Positions 5,771-5,774 of a stretch of DNA of 5,774 bases are shown in pieces. The stretch spans positions 1 through 5,774 of the forward strand of contig JAISKR010000160.1 of the NCBI GenBank assembly GCA_031260845.1, given 5' to 3'. Numbering within the stretch: position 1 is the stretch's first letter; each line of letters starts with the position of its first letter. Below the pieces are notes generated by a model, which was not told the origin of the DNA, searched no databases, and saw only the letters and a list, made by a program, of their open reading frames with translations. Made by a program: the position numbers and the translations under genes. This DNA comes from Bacteroidales bacterium. GTDB taxonomy: Bacteria; Bacteroidota; Bacteroidia; Bacteroidales; UBA4181.

Positions 5771-5774
5771 AATA

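Noticed and set aside
4099..5774. Insertion sequence or transposon with the ATPase as passenger
   Set aside because: The flanking repeats are direct, not terminal inverted repeats, and no transposase or integrase motif is present. A cassette is possible, but a classical IS is not supported.
1..5774. tRNA, rRNA or riboswitch
   Set aside because: No cloverleaf or rRNA-like or known riboswitch-like conserved sequence was seen in the intergenic parts on either strand.

Overview
The window looks like chromosomal DNA of a member of the Bacteroidota, probably Bacteroidales-like. The signs are a Bacteroidota-type nqrE-nqrF pair, a Prs that followed by a DUF4296-type lipoprotein, starts without Shine-Dalgarno sequences but with A/T-rich leaders, a TAnnTTTG promoter element, and an AAA ATPase/DUF4143 protein of the subfamily ending in an 'IPLW-FG-LY' motif. 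The genus cannot be read from the sequence.

Layout: all genes are on the + strand. (1) 2-433 is the 3' part of a Uma2-family (PD-(D/E)XK-like) gene cut by the window edge. (2) 461-2378 holds nqrE and nqrF, the last two subunits of the Na+-translocating NADH:quinone oxidoreductase. (3) 2408-3355 is prs, PRPP synthetase, and it overlaps by one base (TAATG) a DUF4296-like lipoprotein gene at 3355-4098. The gaps are 27, 37 and 29 bp and then -1, so the five genes could be one transcription unit. (4) 4099-4364 is a very A/T-rich, highly structured intergenic region. (5) 4365-5561 is an intact AAA ATPase with a DUF4143 C-terminal part. (6) 5562-5774 is a second intergenic region that repeats the architecture of the first.

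The most interesting part is this paired noncoding architecture. Each copy starts within a few bases of the preceding stop codon. It then runs, in the same order: about five abutting 10-11-bp units related to TTGTKATACAA; an 18-bp GC-containing core, TTGTACCTYACGGCGGAT (17/18 identical); two 16-bp palindromic sites of type GTATATTNNAATATAC spaced exactly 33 bp apart; and, exactly 35 bp after the second site, an 18-bp block (15/18 identical). Copy 1 carries an additional pair of the palindromes, again exactly 33 bp apart, and ends in a TATATTTG promoter element just before the ATPase start. Copy 2 runs to the window end at a similar TATTTTGCA. The simplest reading is a repeated cassette of about 1,465 bp (noncoding module plus ATPase gene), with another gene, perhaps a paralogue, starting just past base 5774.

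How the genes work together: NqrE/NqrF belong to respiratory Na+ pumping and Prs supplies PRPP for nucleotide synthesis. The lipoprotein has no known function. The ATPase and its flanks look like an accessory unit placed after this housekeeping block. The Uma2 gene sits where nqrD would normally be expected, which is also unusual.
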